A stretch of DNA of 64,000 nt. Origin: Pseudolactococcus insecticola. Its GTDB lineage: Bacteria > Bacillota > Bacilli > Lactobacillales > Streptococcaceae. Below, piece after piece: positions 25,613 to 33,032 of the stretch. The stretch is taken from assembly GCF_011170065.1 (NCBI RefSeq), contig NZ_BLLH01000009.1, positions 35,594 to 99,593 on the forward strand. The letters run 5' to 3'. Made by a program: the position numbers and the translations under genes. Position 1 is the first letter of the stretch, and each line of letters begins with the position of its first letter. The notes below the pieces were generated by a model that saw nothing but the letters and a program-made list of their open reading frames with translations, was not told the origin of the DNA and did not search any database.

Positions 25613-26579
25613 AAAACAGGTTCAACTCATCAAGCTGATGACAAATTTATTTTCAAGCGGTTTTCATTTGGCTGAAATTATCAACTTTTTAGAACGTTCG
25701 AACTTGGTTGAAGATCAGTTTGTGATAGCAATGCGGACAGGACTTGAAAATGGTCGAAATTTGGCACAGATACTGGCAGATCTTCATTTTTCACCATCTG
25801 TTGTCACGCAGATTGCCTTAGCTGATTTTCATGGTAACACGCAGCAGACCTTGGCATTAGTACAGGAAAATCTGACGAAGATGCAAAAGGTGCGTCAGAA
25901 GTTGATCTCAGTTGCGACTTATCCGGTGATTTTGTTGGGGTTTCTGATGCTGATCATGCTGGGGCTGAAGACCTATCTTTTGCCACAAGTAGATGGGACA
26001 AATGCTGCAGGAGTTCTGATCAATTATTTGCCTTGGATATTTTTGACGTCAGTTGCGACTTTAGCGGTGATAGTAGGTGTGATAAGGCGATATTTCAAAA
26101 AAAGTTCACCCTTGAAAATCTTTCAGAAAATGGGACAGATGCCTGTGCTAAAACACTATCTAAGACTGTATTTCACGGCGTTTTACGCACGAGAATGGGG
26201 GAATCTAATCAAACAAGGCCTTGAGTTGCGTCAGATTTTAGGCATCATGCAGGATCAGGGCAACCGACTTTTCAAAGAGATCGGTGAAGATGTGGCCAAA
26301 GCCATGCAACGTGGTGGGCAGTTTCAGAATAAGGTTGCGAGTTATCATTTTTTTACACCAGAACTTGCTTTGATTATTGCCTATGGTGAGATGAAGTCAA
26401 AACTTGGCGACGAGTTGCTGGTCTATTCTGATGAAGTTTGGCTACAATTTTTTGAAAAGATTGAGCGTGCAATGAATCTGATTCAGCCCTTGATATTTTT
26501 GTTTGTTGCCTTGATGATTGTGCTGATTTATGCGGCGATGTTGCTGCCGATTTATTCGCAGATGGATATGGCGGTTTAG
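25491..26579 (+). CDS. comGB: Competence pseudopilus membrane protein ComGB
   Basis: A 362-residue polytopic protein of the GspF family, the platform for pseudopilus assembly. It has the GspF repeats LIKLMTNLFSSGFHLAEII (about 47-65) and the C-terminal EWGNLIKQGLELRQIL, with three membrane segments (about 150-170, 190-210 and 335-355). The start is uncertain. ATG 25491 has AGGGG 6 nt upstream and gives a 122-nt overlap with comGA; ATGs at 25518 and 25524 are alternatives. The sequence is intact although comGA is interrupted. Confidence 0.88.
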   Translation: MFQKTVFRRMIMVHGIRSLKGLLKLDISVLIRRKQRKLPIKKQVQLIKLMTNLFSSGFHLAEIINFLERSNLVEDQFVIAMRTGLENGRNLAQILADLHFSPSVVTQIALADFHGNTQQTLALVQENLTKMQKVRQKLISVATYPVILLGFLMLIMLGLKTYLLPQVDGTNAAGVLINYLPWIFLTSVATLAVIVGVIRRYFKKSSPLKIFQKMGQMPVLKHYLRLYFTAFYAREWGNLIKQGLELRQILGIMQDQGNRLFKEIGEDVAKAMQRGGQFQNKVASYHFFTPELALIIAYGEMKSKLGDELLVYSDEVWLQFFEKIERAMNLIQPLIFLFVALMIVLIYAAMLLPIYSQMDMAV

Positions 26580-26614
26580 CTGCTTGAAATTAGCACTAGA
26601 GATGGAGATATTAG

Positions 26615-26929
26615 ATGAAAAAAATTAGGAAAAAGTCGGTCCAAGCCTTTACTTTGATTGAAATGCTTGTCGTATTATTGATTATTAGTATTTTGATTTT
26701 GCTTTTTGTGCCAAATCTGTCCAAGCAAAAAGATGCTGTCAAAGCAACAGGAAATGCCGCCATTGTCAAAGTTGTGGATTCGCAGGCTGAGCTTTATGCG
26801 CTTGATCATACGGACGCGGCGACGCTTGCAAAGATGCTTGCAAATGGCAATATCACACAAAAACAGGTGGACGCTTACAATGACTACTATGCGAAACATA
26901 CTGACGAGAAGCGCGACATTGCAAATTAG
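26615..26929 (+). CDS. comGC: Major competence pseudopilin ComGC
   Basis: A 104-residue prepilin. The leader KKIRKKSVQA precedes the type IV processing motif A/FTLIEML (F12 after cleavage), followed by a 20-residue hydrophobic helix and a soluble domain. It is the main subunit of the DNA-uptake pseudopilus, processed by the ComC peptidase. GGAGAT lies 6 nt before the ATG. It is intact; the 3' end overlaps comGD. Confidence 0.92.
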   Translation: MKKIRKKSVQAFTLIEMLVVLLIISILILLFVPNLSKQKDAVKATGNAAIVKVVDSQAELYALDHTDAATLAKMLANGNITQKQVDAYNDYYAKHTDEKRDIAN

Positions 26930-27329
26930 GGCGTTTACGCTACTTGAAAGTTTGCTCACGCTTGCTGTGACAAGTTTTTTGATCTTGATATTTAGTGTGA
27001 CCTTTCAAAAAACGGTGCATGTCATCCGAGGTGAGATTTTTGTTTTACAGTTTGAAAATATCTTGAAAAATCAGCAAACTCAGGCGGTCACAAATGCTGA
27101 GGTGAGAAGTCTTTCCGCATCTGATGGGACAGTTTTTGTCAATGGTGCTAAGTACCATGTGCCGTCAGAAACGTTATTTTCAGACTTTTCGATCGCCTTC
27201 AAAGAAAATGGCAACATCCAGTCAATCAAGCAGGCGAAAATCGTGATTAGCCTGCCTTTTGAGAATGATAAAAAAATCAGCTATCAGTTACAGTTGGGAA
27301 GTGGTCAATATCGGAAAACGTCAAGTTAG
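26889..27329 (+). CDS. comGD: Minor pseudopilin ComGD
   Basis: A 146-residue prepilin-like protein with the motif RAFTLLESLLTLAVTSFLILIF, cleaved before F. The start is ATG 26889, giving a 41-nt overlap with comGC; TTG 26919 is an alternative closer to the motif. The long upstream extension in this frame is only a reading of comGC DNA. It is a minor subunit at the pseudopilus tip. Downstream it overlaps comGE. Confidence 0.85.
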   Translation: MRNILTRSATLQIRAFTLLESLLTLAVTSFLILIFSVTFQKTVHVIRGEIFVLQFENILKNQQTQAVTNAEVRSLSASDGTVFVNGAKYHVPSETLFSDFSIAFKENGNIQSIKQAKIVISLPFENDKKISYQLQLGSGQYRKTSS

Positions 27330-27606
27330 AGGCTATATTTTACTGGAAAGCTTGCTTGCCATGGCACTTTTAGCCTTGTTAGCCACAGTTGTCGTGACGG
27401 AAATTTCACGCAGCCGCACGCAATTGATGACGCAAAATAAAGAAATAGAAGTGTTAAATACAGGGCTGATGGCGTTTGATGCGGGACAGTCAAGCTTGAG
27501 CGCCAATCATGTGACGGTTGACCTTGCAAAAACATCTGAAAAGTTGGTACTTGCAACGCAAGGACGGGAGGTTTTGCGACTTGAAATTTTATCGAAAACA
27601 GATTAG
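27301..27606 (+). CDS. comGE: Minor pseudopilin ComGE
   Basis: About 101 residues from GTG 27301, with prepilin-like motif RGYILLESLLAMALLALLATVV, cleavage after G. The start is uncertain: ATG 27265 and TTG 27259 are in frame but give an unusually long leader. It overlaps comGD by 29 nt and comGF by 26 nt, which is usual for comG operons. Confidence 0.78.
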   Translation: MVNIGKRQVRGYILLESLLAMALLALLATVVVTEISRSRTQLMTQNKEIEVLNTGLMAFDAGQSSLSANHVTVDLAKTSEKLVLATQGREVLRLEILSKTD

Positions 27607-28012
27607 AGCGTTTACTTTGTTAGAATGTCTGGTTGCGCTGCTGTCGATTTCGATGTCAGTTCTGGTTGTGCAGGCAATGACTGAGCTTATCGCACAAGAT
27701 TTTAAACTGATGGCGCGCTCTGACGAGAAAAATTGGCAGAACTTTTCAAATCTGCTGCGGCGTGAACTTGAAACGGCTGAGTTTGTCTCAGTTTCTGACG
27801 GCTATCTACATGTAAAAACTGGGTCAGACCAGCTGCGCTATGGCTGGAAGTCAGGTTCTGACGACTTTCGTAAGTCTAACGAAAATGGTCAAGGCTTCCA
27901 ACCTATGATTTTCGGGTTGTCATCTGCTGAGATTTCAAATGATGGCAGGATAGTCAGCATCCACCTGACATTTGTCAAAGGAGGTGAGCGGGTATTTTTC
28001 TACAAGTTTTGA
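27581..28012 (+). CDS. comGF: Minor pseudopilin ComGF
   Basis: A 143-residue protein with prepilin-like motif RAFTLLECLVALLSISMSVLVV and a C-terminal domain ending FVKGGERVFFYKF, as in ComGF. The start is TTG 27581 with GGGAGG 9 nt upstream. Longer in-frame starts run into comGE DNA. It is intact. Confidence 0.85.
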   Translation: MKFYRKQIRAFTLLECLVALLSISMSVLVVQAMTELIAQDFKLMARSDEKNWQNFSNLLRRELETAEFVSVSDGYLHVKTGSDQLRYGWKSGSDDFRKSNENGQGFQPMIFGLSSAEISNDGRIVSIHLTFVKGGERVFFYKF

Positions 28013-28317
28013 GGCGTCAAGTTAAAGCTGGTATCATGCTGTATGCGCTGTTATTATCGGTTGTTTTCGGTATGGTGCTGAGTTTCTATCTGACTGCCAT
28101 CGTTGACAATCAGCGCAATCTGATCAGTCAGAAGCAGTTTTTGACTGCGCAGTTAATGGCGAAAATGACGCAGCAAGTGGTAAAAAATGAGTCTGGCCAA
28201 ATTAGATTTAATCAAGGAATATCAAGCTATCAAACCACACAAAATACGATAAAAATCACCGTTCAACTAGAAAATGCAGTTGCTTATCGTTTTGAGTTTT
28301 CAAATATGGTAAAATAG
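28009..28317 (+). CDS. comGG: Minor pseudopilin-like protein ComGG
   Basis: About 102 residues with an N-terminal hydrophobic helix (GIMLYALLLSVVFGMVLSFYL). The shown start is TTG 28009, overlapping the comGF stop by 4 nt. A near-perfect ribosome site (AAAGGAGGTGAG, 27978-27989) lies 20 nt before that TTG and is better spaced for an ATT codon in the same frame at 27994, which would add five residues. The last codons (ATG GTA AAA TAG) double as the -10 region of ispE. It is the last gene of the competence operon. Confidence 0.78.
   Translation: MRRQVKAGIMLYALLLSVVFGMVLSFYLTAIVDNQRNLISQKQFLTAQLMAKMTQQVVKNESGQIRFNQGISSYQTTQNTIKITVQLENAVAYRFEFSNMVK
28307..28315 (+). promoter_or_regulatory. ispE promoter inside the last comGG codons (leaderless)
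   Basis: TGG plus TAAAAT (28307-28315) overlaps the comGG stop codon and lies 6 nt before the ispE ATG. There is no Shine-Dalgarno sequence at usable spacing. It lets the essential ispE be expressed without the competence-only comG promoter. Confidence 0.65.
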
Positions 28318-28321
28318 GCAT

Positions 28322-29173
28322 ATGGAAATAACAGAAAAAGCACCAGCCAAGATTAATCTAGGGCTGGATGTCATAGGTAAGCGTTCTGACGGCTATCACG
28401 AGCTTGATATGATTATGGCGAGTGTTGATTTGGCGGATCGGGTGACGGTACGTGAGATTCCGGAAGACGATGTGATTCGGATTCAGTCTAGCTCGAGTTT
28501 TGTGCCTTTAAATAAAAAAAATCACGCTTATAAAGCGGCGGATTTATTGAAAAAAAGTTTTAACATCAAAAAAGGCGTTGAAATTTATATTGATAAAAAA
28601 ACGCCAGTGGCAGCAGGACTTGCTGGTGGTTCTTCTGATGCTGCGGCGACCCTGCGGGCGCTCAATCTGCTCTGGGATCTGAAGCTGAGTTTGCCTGAAC
28701 TTGCAAAACTTGGCGAGCAGATTGGCTCTGACGTCCCTTACTGTGTTTACGGTCAGACGGCGCGCGTGACAGGGCGAGGTGAGTCTGTTCGACCGATTAC
28801 AAATCCTAAAAAATCTTGGGTGATTTTGGTGAAGCCTGAGTTTGGCATTTCAACGCCTGATATTTTCCGGGCGGTTGATTTGGCTGAGATCAGTCACCCA
28901 GATATTATGGCGCTTGAGACGGCTGTGGCTATGGCAGATTTTCCAGAGATGTTGGCGCAGCTTGGCAATTCGCTTGAGGCGATAAGTATTGGTAAGTATC
29001 CATTGATTGAAAAAATTAAGCAGCGGTTACTTGATAGTGGTGCAGATGGTGTGCTCATGAGTGGCAGCGGGCCGACTGTTTTCGCCCTTTGTCAGCAAGA
29101 AAAAAAAGCTAGACGCATCTGCAACGGTATCAAAGGCTTTTGCGATGAAGTGTATCTGGTCAGAATGCTTTAA
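28322..29173 (+). CDS. ispE: 4-diphosphocytidyl-2-C-methyl-D-erythritol kinase
   Basis: A 283-residue GHMP kinase of the MEP isoprenoid pathway. Substrate motif APAKINLGLDVIGKRSDGYHEL is at the N-terminus (8-29), the ATP loop PVAAGLAGGSSDAAATLRAL at about 94-113, and the third GHMP motif LMSGSGPTVFAL near the C-terminus. Streptococci and lactococci mostly make isopentenyl diphosphate by the mevalonate route yet keep an ispE-like gene, so its substrate in this organism may differ. It sits directly after comGG with its own promoter. Confidence 0.9.
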   Translation: MEITEKAPAKINLGLDVIGKRSDGYHELDMIMASVDLADRVTVREIPEDDVIRIQSSSSFVPLNKKNHAYKAADLLKKSFNIKKGVEIYIDKKTPVAAGLAGGSSDAAATLRALNLLWDLKLSLPELAKLGEQIGSDVPYCVYGQTARVTGRGESVRPITNPKKSWVILVKPEFGISTPDIFRAVDLAEISHPDIMALETAVAMADFPEMLAQLGNSLEAISIGKYPLIEKIKQRLLDSGADGVLMSGSGPTVFALCQQEKKARRICNGIKGFCDEVYLVRML

Positions 29174-29214
29174 TATGAACAGGCTGGCAGCTAGATCAAA
29201 GAAAGAGGAATCAT

Positions 29215-30057
29215 ATGAAAGATTTAGCGTATTACAATGGCAGTATCACACGGATTTCTGAGATGATGGTACCGTTCAATGATCGTTCGCATTTTTTTGG
29301 TGATGGTGTGTATGATGCAACAATTGCCAGAAATCATGTGATTTTCAAGTTATCAGACCATCTAGAACGTTTTTTCAATAGCATGGCTCTAGTCGATATT
29401 CAGTCTGATTTTTCAAAAGACGAATTGGGCGATCTGCTAACGGACTTGACAGCGCAGGTTGATGCTGACGAGGTATTTGTGTATTTTCAAGTAAGTCGTG
29501 GGACGGCGCTCAGAAATCACACCTATCACGATCTAAAGGCGAATCTAGCTATTTATATCACGCCTGAAAAGCTTGAGATGTCGTTTGATAAGCGCTTTAA
29601 GCTGATGACGACGCCGGATTATCGTTTTGAGTTCTGTCATATCAAGACGCTTAATCTGTTGCCCAATGTTTTGGCGAGTCAAGAAGCAGCGCAGCGTGGT
29701 TTGGATGAAGTGGTTTTTCATCGCAACCAGCGCGTGACGGAGTGTGCGCACAGCAATATCAGCATCCTCAAAGACGGTGTGTTTCAGACAGCGCCACTGG
29801 ATCGCTGGATTTTGCCGGGTATCGCTCGAAAATACCTGATTCTTGCGAGCAAAGCGCTTGGTATCGCAGTTTCGGAAACGCCTTTCACAGTTTCAGAAAT
29901 GCTTGCAGCCGATGAGATTATCATGTCGAGTTCGGGGACACCGTGTGGTGCGGTTTCAGAGATTGATGGTCAGGCAGTTGGCGGACGTGATCCAGGGCGC
30001 TTGAGACAATTGCAGACATTTTTATATCAGGATTTTTATGCGGAAACGGCGATTTAG
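29215..30057 (+). CDS. dat: Class IV aminotransferase, probable D-alanine aminotransferase
   Basis: A 280-residue PLP enzyme of fold type IV. It has RSHFFGDGVYDATIARN at the N-terminus, the PLP Lys in CHIKTLNLLPNVLA (about 142-155), AHSNISILKDG, and MSSSGTPCGAVSEIDGQ near the end. The overall pattern is D-amino-acid transaminase rather than IlvE, which is longer. It would interconvert D-Ala and D-Glu for the cell wall. AAAGAGGA lies 6 nt before the ATG. It follows ispE by 41 nt, probably on the same mRNA, and ends at a terminator. Confidence 0.82.
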   Translation: MKDLAYYNGSITRISEMMVPFNDRSHFFGDGVYDATIARNHVIFKLSDHLERFFNSMALVDIQSDFSKDELGDLLTDLTAQVDADEVFVYFQVSRGTALRNHTYHDLKANLAIYITPEKLEMSFDKRFKLMTTPDYRFEFCHIKTLNLLPNVLASQEAAQRGLDEVVFHRNQRVTECAHSNISILKDGVFQTAPLDRWILPGIARKYLILASKALGIAVSETPFTVSEMLAADEIIMSSSGTPCGAVSEIDGQAVGGRDPGRLRQLQTFLYQDFYAETAI

Positions 30058-30078
30058 CGGTGGCAGTAAATAGATAGG

Positions 30079-30102
30079 AAAACGCTTTCTCGGCGTTTTT
30101 TT
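30079..30102 (+). terminator. Terminator after the aminotransferase gene
   Basis: AAAACGC (30079-30085) pairs with GCGTTTT (30093-30099), loop TTTCTCG, followed by more T. The -35 of the zinc operon starts 2 nt beyond the T run. Confidence 0.75.
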
Positions 30103-30103
30103 A

Positions 30104-30142
30104 TTGACAAATGTCATCAAGATGATATACTTAACTGGTAAA
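30104..30142 (+). promoter_or_regulatory. Promoter of the zinc operon with zit/adc box
   Basis: TTGACA (30104-30109), 16-bp spacer, TATACT (30126-30131). TTAACTGGTAAA (30131-30142) matches the ZitR/AdcR palindrome TTAACNNGTTAA with one change and overlaps the end of the -10. Zinc-bound regulator should repress the operon here. A TCATCAAGATGA palindrome lies within the spacer. Confidence 0.8.
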
Positions 30143-30171
30143 CTATTTTAGCGTTAGTGAGAAGGGAAATT

Positions 30172-30609
30172 ATGGCAGATCTCAGTCATCAAATCGACTT
30201 GTTTTTTACAAAAATCATCCAAGTCGTTGAAAATAAACAAGAAGTACTTTTGGGAAAATGTGAATCTGGCGCAGGCTTGACGAATACGCAAGAACATATT
30301 CTCATGCTGCTTTTGCAAGAAAAACTAACCAATACCAGATTGGCAGAAAAACTCAACATCTCACCTGCTGCAGTGACAAAAGCGCTGAAAAAATTACAGG
30401 TGTCAGATTTGATCAGCTCAGAAAAAAAGGCGACAGATGAACGTGTCGTGCTTTGGCAATTATCTGAAACAGGGAAACCAATTGCCGTTGAGCATAAACA
30501 TCATCATCAGGCTACACTTGCGACTTATGCTGAGATAACAGCTAGCTTTTCAGCGCAAGAACAAGCCGTTATCACAACGTTTTTAGAAAAACTAGAAAAG
30601 GAGTTCTGA
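30172..30609 (+). CDS. zitR: Zinc-responsive MarR-family repressor ZitR/AdcR
   Basis: A 145-residue winged-helix regulator. Features are [22 protein letters not shown] (metal-binding Cys and His region, about 25-46), [14 protein letters not shown] (recognition helix, about 61-74) and [10 protein letters not shown] (His cluster, about 105-114), all as in L. lactis ZitR and streptococcal AdcR. It represses zinc uptake when zinc is sufficient. I chose ATG 30172 (AGAAGGGA upstream) over 30157. The ATPase gene follows 1 nt after the stop. The zit box lies in its own promoter, so it is autoregulated. Confidence 0.93.
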   Translation: MADLSHQIDLFFTKIIQVVENKQEVLLGKCESGAGLTNTQEHILMLLLQEKLTNTRLAEKLNISPAAVTKALKKLQVSDLISSEKKATDERVVLWQLSETGKPIAVEHKHHHQATLATYAEITASFSAQEQAVITTFLEKLEKEF

Positions 30610-30610
30610 C

Positions 30611-31354
30611 ATGGCCCTCACATATCTTGACGTGAAAAATTTAAGCTTTTTTTTCGATGCTGAGCCAGTACTTGAAGACGTGTCATACAGTATCAACTCG
30701 GGGGAGTTTGTCACGCTGACAGGCGAAAATGGTGCAGCTAAATCAACCCTTGTCAGAGCAAGCCTTGGCATCATCAGAGCCAAACAAGGGAATATCAGCA
30801 TTGCCAAGAAAAATATCAAAGGTAAAAAGCTCAGAATTTCCTATCTACCCCAGCAAATTGCGAGCTTTAACGCTGGATTTCCAAGCACGGTAAAAGAGTT
30901 CGTTACAAGTGGTCGTTATCCAAGAAATGGCTGGTTCAAAAAAACGACAGCGCATGATCTGGCACACGTCGAGCAGTCGTTACGGTCGGTTGGCATGTGG
31001 GATCAGCGTGATAAGCGCATGGGCGAGCTTTCAGGCGGGCAAAAGCAGCGAATTGCGATTGCGCGAATGTTTGCAAGTGATCCAGATTTGTTCGTTTTGG
31101 ATGAACCGACGACTGGTATGGATGACGTTAGCCGCACGGAGTTTTACATGCTCATGCACCACGCCGCACACAAACACGGCAAGGCGGTTTTGATGATCAC
31201 GCATGATGCCGATGACGTCAAGGCATTTGCCGATCGCAACATTCATTTGGCGCGCAAACAAGCGTCACCATGGCGTTGCTTTAGTGTCCATGACAATCAA
31301 GAACTGGCTACACAGCTAGAAAGTCATTCAGACAAGGAGGTGGCAGGTGTTTAG
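30611..31354 (+). CDS. Zinc ABC transporter ATP-binding protein
   Basis: A 247-residue ABC ATPase (ZitP/AdcC). Walker A is GENGAAKST, with Ala where most ATPases have Gly; this is a known feature of AdcC proteins. The signature is [16 protein letters not shown], Walker [13 protein letters not shown], and the end [19 protein letters not shown] matches AdcC/ZitP. It energises zinc import with the permease encoded next. The ATPase comes before the permease as in streptococcal adcRCB; L. lactis has zitRSQP with the binding-protein gene second. No zinc-binding lipoprotein gene is present here. Confidence 0.93.
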   Translation: MALTYLDVKNLSFFFDAEPVLEDVSYSINSGEFVTLTGENGAAKSTLVRASLGIIRAKQGNISIAKKNIKGKKLRISYLPQQIASFNAGFPSTVKEFVTSGRYPRNGWFKKTTAHDLAHVEQSLRSVGMWDQRDKRMGELSGGQKQRIAIARMFASDPDLFVLDEPTTGMDDVSRTEFYMLMHHAAHKHGKAVLMITHDADDVKAFADRNIHLARKQASPWRCFSVHDNQELATQLESHSDKEVAGV

Positions 31355-32156
31355 TCTTTTTCAGTATGAGTTTATGCAGCGAGCTGTTCTTGCCATTATT
31401 GCCATGTCGCTATTTGCACCGCTTTTGGGTGTTTTTCTGGTGCTACGCCGCCAGAGTCTCATGAGTGACACGCTCAGTCATGTCTCGCTTGCGGGGGTTG
31501 CATTTGGCCTATTTATCGGCATATCGCCTAATGTCTCAACGATTGTTATTGTGATAGTGGCTGCGATTTTGCTCGAGTATCTGCGCACAGTCTACCGTGA
31601 TTTCTTGGAAGTTGCGACTGCGATTTTGATGAGTGTTGGCCTGTCTCTTGCATTGATTTTTGCAAACACTGGTCGCGGCAAGGGCATCAACCTCGACCAA
31701 TATCTCTTTGGTTCGATTGTGACCGTGTCGCAAACTCAGGTCATCTTGCTCGCCGTCCTTGCCGTTATTGTGCTAGTTACATTTGCTTTATTTATGCGTC
31801 CAATGTACGTCATGACATTTGACGAGGACACGGCCTATGTAGACGGTTTACCCGTCAGAATCATGTCTACACTTTTTAACATCGTGACCGGGATTGCAAT
31901 TGCGCTCATGATCCCTGTCGCAGGTGCCTTGCTCGTTTCTGCGATTATGGTCATGCCAGCGTCAATTGCCATGCGGATTGGCTTGACCTTCCGACGCGTG
32001 CTCGCCGTCGCCGTTGCCATCGGTTTTGTCGGCATGCTAAGCGGTCTTGTGATTTCTTATGAAAGCGGCGCGCCTGCCAGTGCAACCATCACCCTCGTGT
32101 TTGTCGCTGTTTTCGTGGTGACAATGCTTGCTCAAAAGATTCAGAATCTGCGGTAA
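31347..32156 (+). CDS. Zinc ABC transporter permease
   Basis: A 269-residue ABC-3 family permease (ZitQ/AdcB) with about eight helices; the family segment [21 protein letters not shown] is at 30-50. The start is GTG 31347 with AAGGAGG 6 nt upstream; it overlaps the ATPase gene by 8 nt. The 3' end overlaps the converging pseudouridine synthase gene by 68 bp, and no terminator lies between them. Confidence 0.93.
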   Translation: MFSLFQYEFMQRAVLAIIAMSLFAPLLGVFLVLRRQSLMSDTLSHVSLAGVAFGLFIGISPNVSTIVIVIVAAILLEYLRTVYRDFLEVATAILMSVGLSLALIFANTGRGKGINLDQYLFGSIVTVSQTQVILLAVLAVIVLVTFALFMRPMYVMTFDEDTAYVDGLPVRIMSTLFNIVTGIAIALMIPVAGALLVSAIMVMPASIAMRIGLTFRRVLAVAVAIGFVGMLSGLVISYESGAPASATITLVFVAVFVVTMLAQKIQNLR

Positions 32157-32976
32157 CGCGGATTTTTTTGTTTGTAAAAGGCTGCGTGAGCTCGAGATGT
32201 TTCGCGTGTAACATGAGTCGCGAGGACTTGCGACCTCTGTAAAGGGAATCGCCCAAAATCGCATGACCAAGGCTTGCCAAGTGAACACGGATTTGATGTG
32301 TGCGACCCGTGTCAAGCTGACATGCAACCAGACTTTCTGACGGGAACGGTTTTAGAACACGGACGTTTGTCACGGCAGTCTGACCACCTTGTGCCACAAT
32401 AATTCGACGTTTTTTGTCATGTCGATCAGTTCCGATATTTTTTTTGATAACAAATTGTGCTTGCTGAAAATGTCCAGCGCATAAGGCATGATAGGTACGG
32501 TGAATCTGACGCTCGCGTAACATGGCATCCAAAATCGGTAAAACAAATTGATTTTTTGCAAACAAGATTGCGCCTGATGTCTCAAAATCGAGCCTGTGGA
32601 CGACAAAAACAGGACTGTTGCAAAAAGCAGCGACGTGATTGACAAGGGCAATATCGCCGTCAGAATTGCCATGCGTTTTCATATTTTCAGGCTTATTGAC
32701 AATGATCAGATGCTCGTCTTCGTAGAGCACTCTGACCAGATTTTTATCACCAAAAGCAACCGTTCTGACGGGGAAATCAGTCTCATCAAAGACTAGCATC
32801 AACTCATCAGATCCCTGAACTATGTCAGAAAAGTCTGCAAGAACACCATTTACCCGGACATGTTTTTTGGTACGCAAAAAATGGCGCTGCTTTTTGGGCA
32901 CCAACCACACATCGCTTAAAAGGGATTCTACCGACATTCTTGGTAAGGTGTCAGGCAGTTTAATCGTAAATTTCAT
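32089..32976 (-). CDS. RluA/RluD-family RNA pseudouridine synthase
   Basis: A 295-residue enzyme that isomerises uridines in rRNA or tRNA. The catalytic motif HRLDFETSG is intact (D130). An N-terminal S4-like region (residues 1-60, KHVRVNGVLADFSDIVQGSDEL) is followed by the catalytic domain with GRTHQIRVHLASLGHAILGDSLY. The target uridine cannot be named. The last 22 codons lie antisense to the end of the zinc permease gene. The ATG at 32976 is 6 nt after an extended -10 and has no ribosome site. Confidence 0.9.
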   Translation of the reverse strand: MKFTIKLPDTLPRMSVESLLSDVWLVPKKQRHFLRTKKHVRVNGVLADFSDIVQGSDELMLVFDETDFPVRTVAFGDKNLVRVLYEDEHLIIVNKPENMKTHGNSDGDIALVNHVAAFCNSPVFVVHRLDFETSGAILFAKNQFVLPILDAMLRERQIHRTYHALCAGHFQQAQFVIKKNIGTDRHDKKRRIIVAQGGQTAVTNVRVLKPFPSESLVACQLDTGRTHQIRVHLASLGHAILGDSLYRGRKSSRLMLHAKHLELTQPFTNKKIRVTADSESFEQALSPRKQRQTRG

Positions 32977-32982
32977 AGAGCT

Positions 32983-32991
32983 ATTATATCA
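32983..32991 (-). promoter_or_regulatory. Extended -10 promoter of the pseudouridine synthase (leaderless)
   Basis: Minus strand: TGA (32991-32989) plus TATAAT (32988-32983), 6 nt before the ATG. It faces away from the pbp2A promoter at 33017-33025; the two -10 boxes are only 28 bp apart. Confidence 0.65.
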
Positions 32992-33016
32992 AAAAAACAA
33001 GTGATAAACCAAAATA

Positions 33017-33025
33017 TGGTAAAAT
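33017..33025 (+). promoter_or_regulatory. pbp2A promoter (leaderless)
   Basis: TGG plus TAAAAT (33017-33025) lies 7 nt before ATG 33033, with no Shine-Dalgarno sequence. Confidence 0.65.
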
Positions 33026-33032
33026 AAGTACT

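Noticed and set aside
26706..26888. Long N-terminal extension of comGD
   Set aside because: The translation is a second-frame reading of comGC with no hydrophobic or prepilin character. ATG 26889 gives a normal ComGD.
30611..31354. Walker A with Ala (GENGAAKST) as a dead ATPase
   Set aside because: The same Ala is found in AdcC/ZitP zinc transporter ATPases that work. The lysine and serine are intact.
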